DNA of 14,555 nt from assembly GCA_964534995.1 (NCBI GenBank), contig CAZHSC010000083.1, positions 1 through 14,555 of the forward strand, read 5' to 3'. The DNA comes from JAJTFW01 sp964534995. GTDB taxonomy: Bacteria; Bacteroidota; Bacteroidia; AKYH767-A; OLB10. Of the stretch, positions 14,383 through 14,555 are shown one piece after another. The first letter of the stretch is position 1. Every line of letters begins with the position of its first letter. A program made the position numbers and the translations under genes. The notes below the pieces were generated by a model. It worked only from the letters and a program-made list of their open reading frames with translations. It ran no database searches and was not told the DNA's origin.

Positions 14383-14555
14383 GGTCTAACGGGGATTTTC
14401 TACTGCAGAATTACAAACTGGTTATACTTTTTGTGTGATATTATGGTGCGCTTCTTACAATATCCCTTAAATTAGGGAGGTGTTTGGGAGGTGCTGCTTT
14501 TATTAATACCCGTAAATCGGTAAGGTGCCCGGACTGACGGACTGTAAACTGCCGG
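14383..14555. other. Right edge, upstream of the response regulator
   Basis: No complete gene. Two minus-strand frames are open from the right edge: one stops at 14472-14474, the other at 14441-14443 after 37 codons. The latter could be the end of an upstream gene, but the tail matches nothing I recognise. A direct repeat GGACTG-ACGGACTG lies near 14530-14545. I see no good TAnnTTTG promoter for the response regulator, which would fit co-transcription with an upstream gene. Confidence 0.4.

Noticed and set aside
14441..14555. Open minus-strand frames running in from the right edge
   Set aside because: One frame stays open for 37 codons and could be the end of an upstream gene, but it is too short and unrecognised to call.
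1..14555. CRISPR array, tRNA/rRNA genes, transposase, phage or defence genes
   Set aside because: No regularly spaced direct repeats, no cloverleaf-like segment, and no protein with transposase, integrase, nuclease or phage motifs was found.

Overview
The window looks like chromosomal DNA from a member of the Bacteroidota, most like a Chitinophagaceae/Sphingobacteriia-type organism. The evidence is two secreted proteins with type IX secretion (T9SS) C-terminal sorting domains, promoters of the TTG-N20-TAnnTTTG type instead of E. coli-like -35/-10 boxes, start codons mostly without a Shine-Dalgarno sequence, and a yceD-rpmF-plsX-fabH-accB-accC cluster with a Bacteroidota-style L32. Family assignments come from reading motifs; no database search was possible.

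Left part (1-1677): two small minus-strand accessory genes, a DUF1569/DinB-like protein (285-734) and a YdeI/OmpD-associated DUF1905 protein (829-1344). They are flanked by non-coding DNA holding a GC-rich hairpin near the left edge, an AT-rich 30-bp inverted repeat, and three copies of a 7-bp motif.

Centre (1621-6838): a minus-strand housekeeping block for fatty acid and phospholipid synthesis. It reads from a promoter at about 6831-6838 through yceD (DUF177), rpmF (L32), plsX and fabH, then across a 373-bp gap to accB and accC, and ends at a clear intrinsic terminator at 1634-1658. AccC and AccB form the biotin carboxylase half of acetyl-CoA carboxylase, FabH starts chain elongation, and PlsX feeds acyl chains into phospholipid synthesis. 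The gap is where I would expect efp in related genomes, and no efp is present.

Right part (6958-13918): a surface or secretion locus. A plus-strand 1206-residue T9SS cargo protein (beta-propeller-like repeats followed by nine tandem Ig-like units) converges on, and overlaps by 8 bp, a two-gene minus-strand unit. That unit encodes a secreted peptidylarginine deiminase-like enzyme (PAD_porph fold, Ig-like domain, T9SS sorting domain) followed three bases later by a multi-spanning GT39-like membrane glycosyltransferase. The deiminase keeps the catalytic set and also an R-x-R pair where Porphyromonas PPAD binds the C-terminal carboxylate of its substrate. This is the most interesting item in the window.

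Right edge (13939-14555): a stand-alone response-regulator receiver protein with its own intrinsic terminator, then non-coding DNA or the tail of an upstream minus-strand gene. I saw no tRNA, rRNA, CRISPR array, insertion sequence or phage gene.
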